DNA of 64,000 nucleotides. It comes from Agarivorans albus. Its GTDB lineage: Bacteria > Pseudomonadota > Gammaproteobacteria > Enterobacterales > Celerinatantimonadaceae. The notes beneath the pieces were generated by a model, which did not search any database, was not told the DNA's origin, and saw nothing but the letters and a program-made list of their open reading frames with translations. How positions within the stretch are numbered: the stretch's first letter is position 1; every line of letters starts with the position of its first letter. The stretch lies in assembly GCF_019670105.1 (NCBI RefSeq), contig NZ_AP023032.1, forward strand, positions 3,466,972-3,530,971, in the 5' to 3' direction. A program made the position numbers and the translations under genes. Shown one piece after another: positions 26,298 to 34,318 of the stretch.

Positions 26298-27776
26298 GTG
26301 ACAGCCCATCCTGTCAAGATTCTGTTTGTAGCTTCTGAAGTAGAAAGCTTAGCTAAAACAGGTGGCTTAGCCGACGTTGCTAAAGCCTTACCGCTGGCTC
26401 TGAAGGAACATGGCCAAGACGTAAGAATTATTATGCCGTTTTATAAAACTATAAATCGTCATGATGAAGCCGAGAAAATTCTCGACCTTAGCCTTCAAAC
26501 TAGCCATGGTTGCCAAGATATTGATTACGCAGTCTTCAAGCTGATGCTCGAAGATGTGCCCGTTTACTTAATTCAGCAAAATGATTATTTTGAGCGGGAC
26601 CAATTGTACAGCGAAGGTGAGTTTGCCTACGATGACAACGGCGAACGCTTTACCTTCTTCTCTCGTGCAGTATTCCAAGTGGCCGAAGCCCTTGAGTTTA
26701 AACCAGACATTTTCCATTGTAATGACTGGCACACTGCGCTTATACCTTACTTGCTCAAGCAAAAATTTGCTCATCACCCATTTTTCTGTAACAGCAAATC
26801 GGTACTTACTATCCATAATGCTGCTTTCCAAGGCATTTTTGAGAAGCACCAGTTCCAGCTTTTAGAAGGTTTAGCCGATGGCTTAGTTGATCAAATACTT
26901 GATGGTTACAACTGCATTAACTTGCTTAAAGCTGGCATTCGCTTTGCCGATAAAATCAATGCGGTAAGCCCAAATTACGCTCAGGAATTACTCACACGTT
27001 TAGGCTCACACGGCCTTTGTGATTATTTTGAGCAGCGCCGCGGCGATTTGGTAGGCATATTAAACGGTTGTGAATACTCCGACTGGGATCCAGCAACCGA
27101 CAAGTATATTCCAACAAACTACTCTGCCGCTGATATGAGTGGTAAAGCTGTTTGTCGCCAAGAACTTCAAGTTGAAACAGATTTAGCCCAGCTAAACGTG
27201 CCAATTTTTGGCATGGTATGTCGCTTAACCGAGCAAAAAGGCTTTTACCTGTTGCTACCTGCCCTACAGCAGTTTTTACGTCACAATGTACAAGTGGTGA
27301 TAGTAGGCACTGGTGATAGCGGCATCGTAGCTGAGCTTGAGTCAATGCAAAAGCAATGGCCAGATAAACTGCGGTTTATTCATGCTTATAGCAATGAGAT
27401 GGCCCATTTAGTGGAAGCGGGCGCAGACTTCTTCTTAATGCCTTCGTTGTTTGAACCATGTGGCCTAAACCAAATGTACAGCCTAGCCTATGGCACCTTG
27501 CCAATTGTGCGTGGCGTTGGCGGCCTAAGAGACACGGTAAGTGATTACGATGAAGATGCAGAAAACGCCACCGGGCATATCTTCTATGATCCCGAGCCAG
27601 CCGATTTACTAAACATTTTGCGCCGGGCCTTGTTACTTTATTTAGAACATCCGGAAGAGTTTCAGGCGATGCGCCATCGCGCAATGCTGTCTCGATTCCA
27701 TTGGAAGGAGTCAGTTTGGCAATACGAAGCCTTGTATAATGACGCCTTAAATGTGAATCCGGTTCAACATCAATAA
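26298..27776 (+). CDS. glgA: Glycogen synthase (ADP-glucose)
   Basis: The 492-residue GT5 glycosyltransferase starts at GTG with AAGGAG upstream. KILFVASEVESLAKTGGLADV (near residue 7) holds the KTGGL ADP-glucose motif. FHCNDWHTAL and FLMPSLFEPCGLNQMYSLAYGTLPIVRGVGGL are the remaining signature blocks. It extends alpha-1,4-glucan chains from ADP-glucose made by GlgC. No branching enzyme or phosphorylase is in the window. Confidence 0.93.
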   Translation: MTAHPVKILFVASEVESLAKTGGLADVAKALPLALKEHGQDVRIIMPFYKTINRHDEAEKILDLSLQTSHGCQDIDYAVFKLMLEDVPVYLIQQNDYFERDQLYSEGEFAYDDNGERFTFFSRAVFQVAEALEFKPDIFHCNDWHTALIPYLLKQKFAHHPFFCNSKSVLTIHNAAFQGIFEKHQFQLLEGLADGLVDQILDGYNCINLLKAGIRFADKINAVSPNYAQELLTRLGSHGLCDYFEQRRGDLVGILNGCEYSDWDPATDKYIPTNYSAADMSGKAVCRQELQVETDLAQLNVPIFGMVCRLTEQKGFYLLLPALQQFLRHNVQVVIVGTGDSGIVAELESMQKQWPDKLRFIHAYSNEMAHLVEAGADFFLMPSLFEPCGLNQMYSLAYGTLPIVRGVGGLRDTVSDYDEDAENATGHIFYDPEPADLLNILRRALLLYLEHPEEFQAMRHRAMLSRFHWKESVWQYEALYNDALNVNPVQHQ

Positions 27777-27853
27777 GATTAAACAGCTAGAGAGTGGCGA
27801 CTCTGGCTTTTCTTATATAACCTGAATGTATACATTTACTTGAGGGAAAGATA

Positions 27854-28132
27854 ATGCGCTTATCAGAGGAAATTCATAATTTTACTGAGTTCCTACTAGG
27901 TGAACAAATTCATGCCTTAGAGATCCATAAGCGCTGTGACCTAGATACTCTGCAAGATTTATGTTGCTTAGTGCTCAATCGTTTACCACCACGTTATATT
28001 CGTCATGACGTGGATGTACTAAGTGCAATTAGTGATGCAGAACGGGAACAATTGGTTGAAAAAACCAAAGTGGCAATTGAAGAAAGCCTAAAATTTCTAG
28101 AGCAAGATCGTCGCCAAGCACCACGCGATTAG
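27854..28132 (+). CDS. ComFB-like late competence family protein
   Basis: The 92-residue protein matches the ComFB family: LCCLVLNRLPPRYIRHDVD (about residues 38-56) is the conserved core, with acidic helices after it. ComFB-like proteins are reported to bind cyclic dinucleotides in some bacteria; no such role can be shown here. GAGGGAAAG lies about 5 bases before ATG. Its stop TAG is immediately followed by the left target duplication of a miniature element. Confidence 0.75.
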   Translation: MRLSEEIHNFTEFLLGEQIHALEIHKRCDLDTLQDLCCLVLNRLPPRYIRHDVDVLSAISDAEREQLVEKTKVAIEESLKFLEQDRRQAPRD

Positions 28133-28298
28133 TTATACCAATCACACTAAGTCAGTGATCAGAAATAGCGCAGGAAAAATACTCGAGAATAAGACTGAAT
28201 CTTTAGATAAGTAGTTATTCTACAATCAAAAATTCTAACGCAGTTATCGAGTATTTTAACCAGATAGAATGAACGGTTACTTGGCACAATTGGTATTA
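28133..28298. mobile_element. 160-bp miniature element, copy 1, with TTA target duplication
   Basis: The element runs 28136-28295 and begins TACCAATCACACTAAGT and ends ACTTGGCACAATTGGTA, terminal inverted repeats. It is flanked by TTA on each side (28133-28135, 28296-28298), a 3-bp target duplication. A second inner inverted repeat (AAAATACTCGA / TCGAGTATTTT) makes it foldable. A related copy in opposite orientation is at 43524-43682. It has no coding capacity. It fills the entire space between two convergent genes, and the right TTA is the stop codon (TAA, minus strand) of the neighbouring gene. Confidence 0.85.
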
Positions 28299-28508
28299 TT
28301 TGGGTAAGCTTAGCTCTAGTTCGATCGACGTACAGCCCTTGGCGCAATAAACGCCAGGGGCTTTTTCTTGCCCAGGTAACACCACCGTCAAAGGCTGCTT
28401 ACAATGCTCACACTGCTTAGCTTTGCCTGCCAATACTTGCTTAATTAAGTTTCGCTGCTGAGCATAAGCATTAGCACTGCGCTTATTGAGTTCTTTAAAT
28501 TCCGACAT
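28296..28508 (-). CDS. Small Cys-rich (zinc-ribbon-like) protein, 70 residues
   Basis: The protein has one clear CEHC knuckle (CEHCKQPL, about residues 33-40) and a later pair YCAKGC (about 54-59), a plausible four-ligand zinc site, after a basic helical N-terminus (KRSANAYAQQRNLIKQVLAGKAKQ, about 9-32). No signal peptide is present. Function is unknown. Its stop codon is supplied by the target duplication of the adjacent miniature element. Confidence 0.65.
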   Translation of the reverse strand: MSEFKELNKRSANAYAQQRNLIKQVLAGKAKQCEHCKQPLTVVLPGQEKAPGVYCAKGCTSIELELSLPK

Positions 28509-28593
28509 AATTAATACTCTTTCATTACTCCCGCTACTGTAGAGCGTGAGCCCTAGGCTTACAATATCAAATCGACTTGCTTGGGCTATTTGC

Positions 28594-28862
28594 TAGGGTC
28601 AGTTGACCTTTCGCGGTTAAATTTTGTTCGAAATAAAATCGTTTTAGGCGCGGCAAGGAGTGTGCAGCCTAGTTATTCTAAGCAAATACTACTTAACAAA
28701 GCGTAAAACGATTTTAGCCGAACCCTTCGGGCAGGAATTTGTGGCTCATTTCTACTGCGTTATCGGCTTCGCATGTAGGCTAGCTACACATTAAAGCCTC
28801 TGCCTTGTAAAAATACCCCACAAACTGCTGCAAAAATCAGCTCGAAAGGTCAACAGACCCTA
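28594..28862. mobile_element. 269-bp miniature element of the TAGGG family (long form)
   Basis: The ends TAGGGTCAGTTGACCTTTCG and CGAAAGGTCAACAGACCCTA are long, nearly perfect terminal inverted repeats with TA at both outer edges, consistent with a TA target duplication. Internal inverted repeats (TAAAATCGTTTTA near 28637 and its complement near 28687) are nested inside. Shortened relatives occur at 58087-58142 and 62977-63117. The right end overlaps the last codons of the EamA gene. No transposase is encoded. Confidence 0.85.
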
Positions 28863-29733
28863 AGAACTTATGCAAGTTTTGGCCAAAGACACAACATATC
28901 AAACCCAATAAGACTAAGCCTGCAGCAAGCCACTCCAAGTGAGTTAAGCTCTCATCAAAGACTAGGTTGGCAGTCAACATTCCCACTACAGGTACCAACA
29001 GGGCAAAAGGTGTTACAGCAGCGGCGCTATACTTAGCCAGTAGATGCCCCCAAATTGCAAAAGCAAGTAAGGTAGAAATAAACCCGACATAAGCTAAAGC
29101 TAACCAAGTTGAAGTTTGAGCACTTACTAGCAACTGATAAGGCGTATTGGTTTCAAATAAATATGAAAAAGCCAACAAAGGTAATGGAGGAATCAGACTC
29201 ACCCACACCATAAAATGCAGTACATTAACGCCTTTCGCCTGCTTCATAAACAAGTTAGAAACGGCCCAAGACAAGGCCGCCAAAAGCAACAACAGCAAGC
29301 TTATCAAGCTGAGGTTCTCGGAGCTCAAGCCAAAAAACAGCGCAAAACCAAGGCTGGACAAGCTTATTCCTGCTAGCTGATAAGTGGTAATTTTTTCTTT
29401 AAACCAAGTAAAGCTGAGCAAAATAGTGAACATCACTTGTGCTTGCAATAACAAAGACGACAAACCAGCCGATGCCCCAACCTGCATGGCCACAAACAGT
29501 AAGCTAAACTTGATCACTCCCAAAAACACGCCCACGGCGACTACGTTGCGCACCGCTGTTTTAGGAAAAGGTACAAAGAACACCGCAGGTATTGCCACAA
29601 TGGCAAAACGCAAAGCAGAGAACAATACTGGTGGAAGCTCCGCTAAACCCAACTTAATTACTGAGAAGTTCACTCCCCAAATAGTGGCTACGATTAAGGC
29701 AAACAGAATATCAATAGGCTTCATAGTATCCAT
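28837..29733 (-). CDS. EamA-family (DMT) metabolite exporter, C-terminus from a mobile element
   Basis: The 298-residue protein has ten hydrophobic segments and two EamA repeats. IVATIWGVNFSVIKLGL (about 14-30), LLLQAQVMFTILL and LLVPVVGMLTANLVFDESLT resemble E. coli EamA, the O-acetylserine/cysteine exporter. Substrate is inferred only. The final codons (LGSVDLSS and the stop) lie inside the miniature element at 28594-28862, so the native C-terminus has been replaced after FGQNLHKF. The last membrane helix is intact, so function may persist. Confidence 0.8.
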   Translation of the reverse strand: MDTMKPIDILFALIVATIWGVNFSVIKLGLAELPPVLFSALRFAIVAIPAVFFVPFPKTAVRNVVAVGVFLGVIKFSLLFVAMQVGASAGLSSLLLQAQVMFTILLSFTWFKEKITTYQLAGISLSSLGFALFFGLSSENLSLISLLLLLLAALSWAVSNLFMKQAKGVNVLHFMVWVSLIPPLPLLAFSYLFETNTPYQLLVSAQTSTWLALAYVGFISTLLAFAIWGHLLAKYSAAAVTPFALLVPVVGMLTANLVFDESLTHLEWLAAGLVLLGLICCVFGQNLHKFLGSVDLSS

Positions 29734-30000
29734 GGGTGAAGACAGGAGTGCTTATCCAGCCTAACCGCAAGTGTTAAAGGCGTCAAAGCTGATTCAAGAA
29801 CCCAACAACAAACCCCTTACCCTAACAACGAAGCTACACCTCCCCAGCTGCAAGTTATAGCCACAGAAAAACCTTTAAAGAGCGAAACAAAAACCAAGGT
29901 ATTGAGTAAACGAATATGAGAAGATGCCCTCAATAGATAGAAGTGACCATTTTATGAGATTTATTGACGTAAAATGTAAATAGTGTGAGTAGTAAATACG

Positions 30001-31014
30001 ATGAAAGAATTTGATATTGGGTTTGTTCGGCTTAACTTCATTAAGCCCTTGCTCAATGGCTTATACGCAGAGTATGCGATTAAGCCTGATGAACTTGGCA
30101 TTCCTTCGGCTTTGCTTGAAGAACCTCTCACACTTATCCCCGTAAACGTCGCCAATCGCTGGTTTGAACAAGCCGAACACTTAAGCCAAGACCCACTTTT
30201 TATGCTTAAGCTTACCCCGTATATTGGTTTTGAAAATGTAGAACTGTTTAACAAATGGGTTTACCACACACCTGATTTTGTAGTGACATTTCGCCGTATT
30301 AACTATGGTTGTTCGATGCTACAGTCAGGTTGCTCGTTGAGCGGGTTGCAGTCAGGAAATATTGTAAAATGGGCATACAATAACCCCTATGCAAGCCACC
30401 AAGCGCGCCTGCATGATAGCCTGCGTATGGCAATTATGATGTTCAAAATGTTGCGTTATTACTTAGGTGAGGAGTTCACGCCTTTGCAAGTTAACCTAAC
30501 TGGCCCAGCCGCAGAACTTAAACAACTGGAAGCATTTTTTGGCTGCAAGGTTAAACAAAGTAGTGCTCAAACCGAAGTATGGCTTAATGCTTCTGTCACC
30601 CATTTAGACGAAAATAGCCAGTGGGAGAGGAATGATCCACTGCGCTTAAATGACGCTCAGCTCGATGAATACATTAATATTCCTCAGCCTCATGACACGG
30701 TTAAATCATTATATTCACTAATAAACTTTTCCCGCTATTACGGACGCCCGAACGTAGACTTTTTGGCCGACTGCTTGAGTATATCGCGTCAACAATTACA
30801 ACGCCGCTTACTGGCCCATGGCTGGAATTTTTCAGCCATGACAGCCAACGTATTATGTAACGAAGCGGTACAGTATCTATTTAAGGGCTACGACATTAAT
30901 AACATTGCTCAGCGTTTATCTTATAGCAATGAGCAAAGTTTTTGCCGTGCCTTTAAACGCTTACGTGGTGTAACACCTTATCAATACTTGCAAAAGCTTA
31001 AGGCTAAAACCTAA
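30001..31014 (+). CDS. AraC-family regulator with Arabinose_bd-type sensor domain
   Basis: The 337-residue protein has an N-terminal domain (about 15-200) of the kind found in OruR/ArgR-like AraC regulators. The C-terminal double HTH (about 240-335) ends in AQRLSYSNEQSFCRAFKRLRGVTPYQY, the AraC signature. It is convergent with the GFA gene and preceded by 267 bases of non-coding DNA. The target and inducer are unknown. Confidence 0.85.
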   Translation: MKEFDIGFVRLNFIKPLLNGLYAEYAIKPDELGIPSALLEEPLTLIPVNVANRWFEQAEHLSQDPLFMLKLTPYIGFENVELFNKWVYHTPDFVVTFRRINYGCSMLQSGCSLSGLQSGNIVKWAYNNPYASHQARLHDSLRMAIMMFKMLRYYLGEEFTPLQVNLTGPAAELKQLEAFFGCKVKQSSAQTEVWLNASVTHLDENSQWERNDPLRLNDAQLDEYINIPQPHDTVKSLYSLINFSRYYGRPNVDFLADCLSISRQQLQRRLLAHGWNFSAMTANVLCNEAVQYLFKGYDINNIAQRLSYSNEQSFCRAFKRLRGVTPYQYLQKLKAKT

Positions 31015-31017
31015 CGC

Positions 31018-31425
31018 TTATTCACGTCCTTCTTGGTGTTGCGGTAAGTTATCGCAAATATCGAACCAGTTAGCTTTATAAGCGACAAAGATATGTGCGT
31101 CTGGTTTTAGCTTTATCTCATTATCAAGAGTAGCCAAGCTAAACTCTATAAAACGGCCTTCATCATTGGCGGGAGCAAAGCTTAAGCTTGAGCCACACTC
31201 GCTGCAAAATTGCCTTACAGTGCCATTCTCAGCGGTGAATTTCTTTAAGTATTCCAAACCGCTTGTCCAGCGAAAGTTCTCGGTTTTAGCTTCACCATAG
31301 GTTGCAAAGGCAGCCCCATGAAACTTTCTGCACATACTGCAATGACAATGTCCCATTCGAGGCTCTAGTTGCTCAACTTGATAGCTCACTTTTCCACACA
31401 AACAACGCCCTGTCATTTTGTTCAT
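31018..31425 (-). CDS. GFA/CENP-V domain zinc protein
   Basis: The 135-residue protein starts at ATG 31425, with AAGGA 7 bases upstream. CLCGKVSYQV (about 8-17), HCHCSMCRKFHGAAFATY (about 27-44) and FCSECGSSL (about 73-81) supply the two zinc sites of the glutathione-dependent formaldehyde-activating fold. Most such proteins are not proven to act on formaldehyde; I infer only a zinc-binding, possibly thiol-related role. It lies 3 bases from the end of the convergent AraC gene. Confidence 0.85.
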   Translation of the reverse strand: MNKMTGRCLCGKVSYQVEQLEPRMGHCHCSMCRKFHGAAFATYGEAKTENFRWTSGLEYLKKFTAENGTVRQFCSECGSSLSFAPANDEGRFIEFSLATLDNEIKLKPDAHIFVAYKANWFDICDNLPQHQEGRE

Positions 31426-31566
31426 AGCGAATTCCTTAACCAATAATGGGAATGAATTATCACCTTACACTGATAATCCCCGTTTGTTGAGTCAGCAAAA
31501 ATATGCCACCATCTGGCCCTATAACCATGACTTAATCGAATACGCTCATTTATAGGACTCTAGTTA

Positions 31567-32037
31567 ATGTTGAAGATCATCAACAACAAGGACTTTTCAG
31601 ACTTTAGCGACAAGGCTAAAGCAGCACCACGCCAGCGCAGCCATCACAATTTACACGAAACCTTAGACGCAGGTGTGCAACGCTTGTTTATTGCTACAGA
31701 GCCAGATACCTACATGCGTCCGCACCGCCATAGTGAAGCCCACAAATGGGAACTATTTTTAGTGCTCAAAGGACAACTCGACTTACTAATATTTAATGAG
31801 CAAGGCGAAGTTACCGAGCGCCATAGTTTGTCACCAGAAACAAACCGAGCTATCGAAGTTCCACCCAATGTTTGGCATGGATATGCTTGTATGCAAGCTG
31901 GAACAGTCGGCCTAGAGATAAAAGAAGGTGCCTATGTGCCCACTCCCGCAGAAGATTTTGCGCCTTGGTCTCCGGCTGAAGGTGAAGACGGTGCAGATGA
32001 GTATCGCGAGTGGATGCGCAGTGCTCAAGTAAAATAA
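31567..32037 (+). CDS. WbuC family cupin metalloprotein
   Basis: The 156-residue protein has the WbuC cupin layout. RSHHNLHETLDAGVQRLFIA is at the N-terminus, MRPHRHSEAHKWELFLVLKGQLDL (about 50-73) holds the metal-binding His/Glu residues, and PPNVWHGYAC has the late His. WbuC members often occur in O-antigen clusters, but none is here. The enzymatic activity is unknown. Confidence 0.8.
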   Translation: MLKIINNKDFSDFSDKAKAAPRQRSHHNLHETLDAGVQRLFIATEPDTYMRPHRHSEAHKWELFLVLKGQLDLLIFNEQGEVTERHSLSPETNRAIEVPPNVWHGYACMQAGTVGLEIKEGAYVPTPAEDFAPWSPAEGEDGADEYREWMRSAQVK

Positions 32038-32228
32038 GCGATTTGCTATGTTTAGCTGAGTAAAAATCATCGAGATAGATAACTGAGCAGATATCTATTT
32101 CGATGAGTATAAAGTGTACTTAGCTAAACAAAACACCTTGTATTCTCAAGCGTTTATTCCGTATTGCTTAAAAAGCCGCTAATATCAAAATACTGTCATT
32201 AAATGTCTGATGGAGCAGCCACCACTTA

Positions 32229-33353
32229 ATGCGCCTTTTAGTTGTTGTATTGTTAATAAGCTCTAGCCTTAGCCTAGCCTTAGCTGCTGAAACCTCTCTT
32301 CCCGAGGCCGAGCAGACGCCCAACTCAATAACCGAACAATTTCAACAAGACTACTTTAGTGCACTAGATTTAGATGAAGACAAAGACTGGATTCAATTAG
32401 ATTCTGGTGAAGTTATTCAAGGCGATTTAGAAGAGCTTTATCAAAAAGAAGTGCTATTTGACAGCGATGAGTTAGACGATCTAAACATTGATATTGACGA
32501 TATTCAACGGCTGCGTACAGCCAAATGGTTTCAAGTAAATTTACGCGGCTTAGGGGTAGTACGTGGCCGCTTAATGGTAGATAAAGATGGCGTGACCATC
32601 ATTGGCAAAGACACCCATTATGCCTCGCGCCAAGATGTTATATCGGTCTATCGAGTAGCTGAACGAGAAGCCGATCGCTGGGAGAACAAAGCGACCTTGA
32701 GCGCCAATGTTGCCAGCGGGAATACCAATACCTTAGAGATAAACGGCAAACTAAATAGTGAACGAAAAACGGCACTTAATCGCACAATTATTACTTATCT
32801 TGGGGTGATCTCAGAGTCGAATGATGAAACCACCGCGCGCAATCACCGCGTTACCCTTTCTCACGATTTATATAAACACCACGATTGGTTCTTTCGCCCT
32901 ATATTGGCCGATTTCTATCACGCACCATTAAAGAATATAAAGCTGCAAAGCCAATTGGCCTCGCAAGTGGGTTATATCGCAGTGGACGATGATGACAAAA
33001 AATGGGAGTTGTCTGTTGGTCCTTCATGGCAGCAAACCCGTTTTGAAGAAGTCACTGAAGGCAGCTCTAACAAAGAAAGCAGTATGGGTTTGTCTTTTGG
33101 TTCTAACTTCGAAATAGACATCACCAAAGACATTGAATTGACTCATGACTACCAAATGACCTTATCGCAGAAAAAGACCGGTGGTTACCAACACCACAAC
33201 CTACTTAATCTAGCCATTGATATTACCGACGATCTAGATTTAGACATCGACTTTATTTGGGATTACACCGAATCACCCACTGCAGACTCAGACGACATAA
33301 CACCGGAAAAAAATGACTATCGCCTAGTGATAGGTATTGGCTTAGATTTTTAA
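32229..33353 (+). CDS. DUF481 outer-membrane barrel protein
   Basis: The 374-residue protein has a signal peptide (cleavage near residue 20, LALAAE). An acidic N-terminal region contains a small domain (WIQLDSGEVIQGDLEEL). From about residue 150 it is DUF481 (NKATLSANVASGNTNTLEING and alternating beta strands), ending in an aromatic residue (GIGLDF) as outer-membrane barrels do. The function is unknown; related YdiY is described as salt-induced. It is monocistronic. Confidence 0.8.
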   Translation: MRLLVVVLLISSSLSLALAAETSLPEAEQTPNSITEQFQQDYFSALDLDEDKDWIQLDSGEVIQGDLEELYQKEVLFDSDELDDLNIDIDDIQRLRTAKWFQVNLRGLGVVRGRLMVDKDGVTIIGKDTHYASRQDVISVYRVAEREADRWENKATLSANVASGNTNTLEINGKLNSERKTALNRTIITYLGVISESNDETTARNHRVTLSHDLYKHHDWFFRPILADFYHAPLKNIKLQSQLASQVGYIAVDDDDKKWELSVGPSWQQTRFEEVTEGSSNKESSMGLSFGSNFEIDITKDIELTHDYQMTLSQKKTGGYQHHNLLNLAIDITDDLDLDIDFIWDYTESPTADSDDITPEKNDYRLVIGIGLDF

Positions 33354-33358
33354 CAAAA

Positions 33359-33382
33359 AAAGCCTCTTAACAAAGAGGCTTT
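33359..33382 (-). terminator. Terminator of the minus-strand lipoprotein gene
   Basis: AAAGCCTCTT / AAGAGGCTTT with loop AACA is followed by seven T residues on the minus strand. The plus-strand side lacks a long T-run, so it serves the DUF481 gene less well. Confidence 0.8.
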
Positions 33383-33400
33383 AGCAGCAAGTATCTAACT

Positions 33401-34126
33401 TTAAAGGGTTTTGGTGTTTGTCTGACCTTCAGCAGCGGTAGCTTTAACACTGTTTGCATTTGTCTCATCGCGCAAACGCGCCATATTGCGAATGTGTTCT
33501 ACACAAAATTCTACTGAACGCGCTAACTCACGCTTAAGCCCTTCACCACTTTCCAGCTCGACATAAGAAGGCCCTTGCTCAGTATCTGCATACTCAGGCA
33601 TATTGTTACAAGCTTCTTCAGCAATAACGATTCCCTTTTCACGGTCGATAAGTCGAGCATGCACCTGATAACTCACACGATAATTGTCCCAGTCACTGGT
33701 GTAATATATCGAGCTCCAAGATAGGGTGCGAACATCAAGAATGTAGTCATAATCAGAGTATAGTTCGATGATGTTTGGCAATTCAGGAATGGTTACTGAT
33801 TTAGATTCATCATCCACCACCTTTACTTTATAGCTATCACTTAGGCCGCTGGCTAATTCACGTGCAATATCCAGAGCAGGGTCTTCAATTTGATTGTTTA
33901 CAATCATGGCATTGCCTGAAGAAATAGCAGAAGCCAACCCCAATAAGCCAAACTGCACATTTGCGGCAGTTTGTGCAGCAAAATCAGGAAGCGCACTATA
34001 ACGGGTATAAACGAGGCTCTTATCCGCTAAAGATAGAGACTCATTAGCATCTAATGGTTTGGTTTTTATCGTAGAACATGCCGTAAGAGACAACACAACT
34101 ACTGCAAATATCAGTCGTAGTAACAA
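33401..34126 (-). CDS. Lipoprotein of unknown function, 241 residues
   Basis: A lipoprotein signal (LIFAVVVLSLTAC, Cys at about residue 17) is followed by a mixed alpha/beta body. A Gly/Ala/Ser hydrophobic patch (FGLLGLASAISSGNAM) is near residue 60, and a segment predicted to be beta-rich (YDYILDVRTLSWSSIYY) follows. A C-terminal acidic/Thr tail ends the protein. I recognise no family. It could be an envelope-maintenance lipoprotein. Confidence 0.65.
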   Translation of the reverse strand: MLLRLIFAVVVLSLTACSTIKTKPLDANESLSLADKSLVYTRYSALPDFAAQTAANVQFGLLGLASAISSGNAMIVNNQIEDPALDIARELASGLSDSYKVKVVDDESKSVTIPELPNIIELYSDYDYILDVRTLSWSSIYYTSDWDNYRVSYQVHARLIDREKGIVIAEEACNNMPEYADTEQGPSYVELESGEGLKRELARSVEFCVEHIRNMARLRDETNANSVKATAAEGQTNTKTL

Positions 34127-34276
34127 GATTTTAATCCTTTAAAAATTTAAGTATCCACTTCGCATACCAAGCCCAATCATGCAGCTTTGGTGCGGACAAA
34201 AGACTACCTAATTTAATCAAGAATTACATTACTTAAGCACCTGATTTTATTGTTTAATATCAAAATCATACAAAAA

Positions 34277-34296
34277 AAGCACCTATTAAGGTGCTT
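34277..34296 (-). terminator. glcB terminator
   Basis: AAGCACCT / AGGTGCTT with loop ATTA is followed by a T7 run on the minus strand, 23 bases after the glcB stop. Confidence 0.85.
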
Positions 34297-34318
34297 GTTT
34301 ATAATGAAAATGTTTACC

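Noticed and set aside
28159..28347. Minus-strand frame inside the 160-bp element
   Set aside because: It is a chance frame in non-coding repeat DNA and is not conserved in the second copy.
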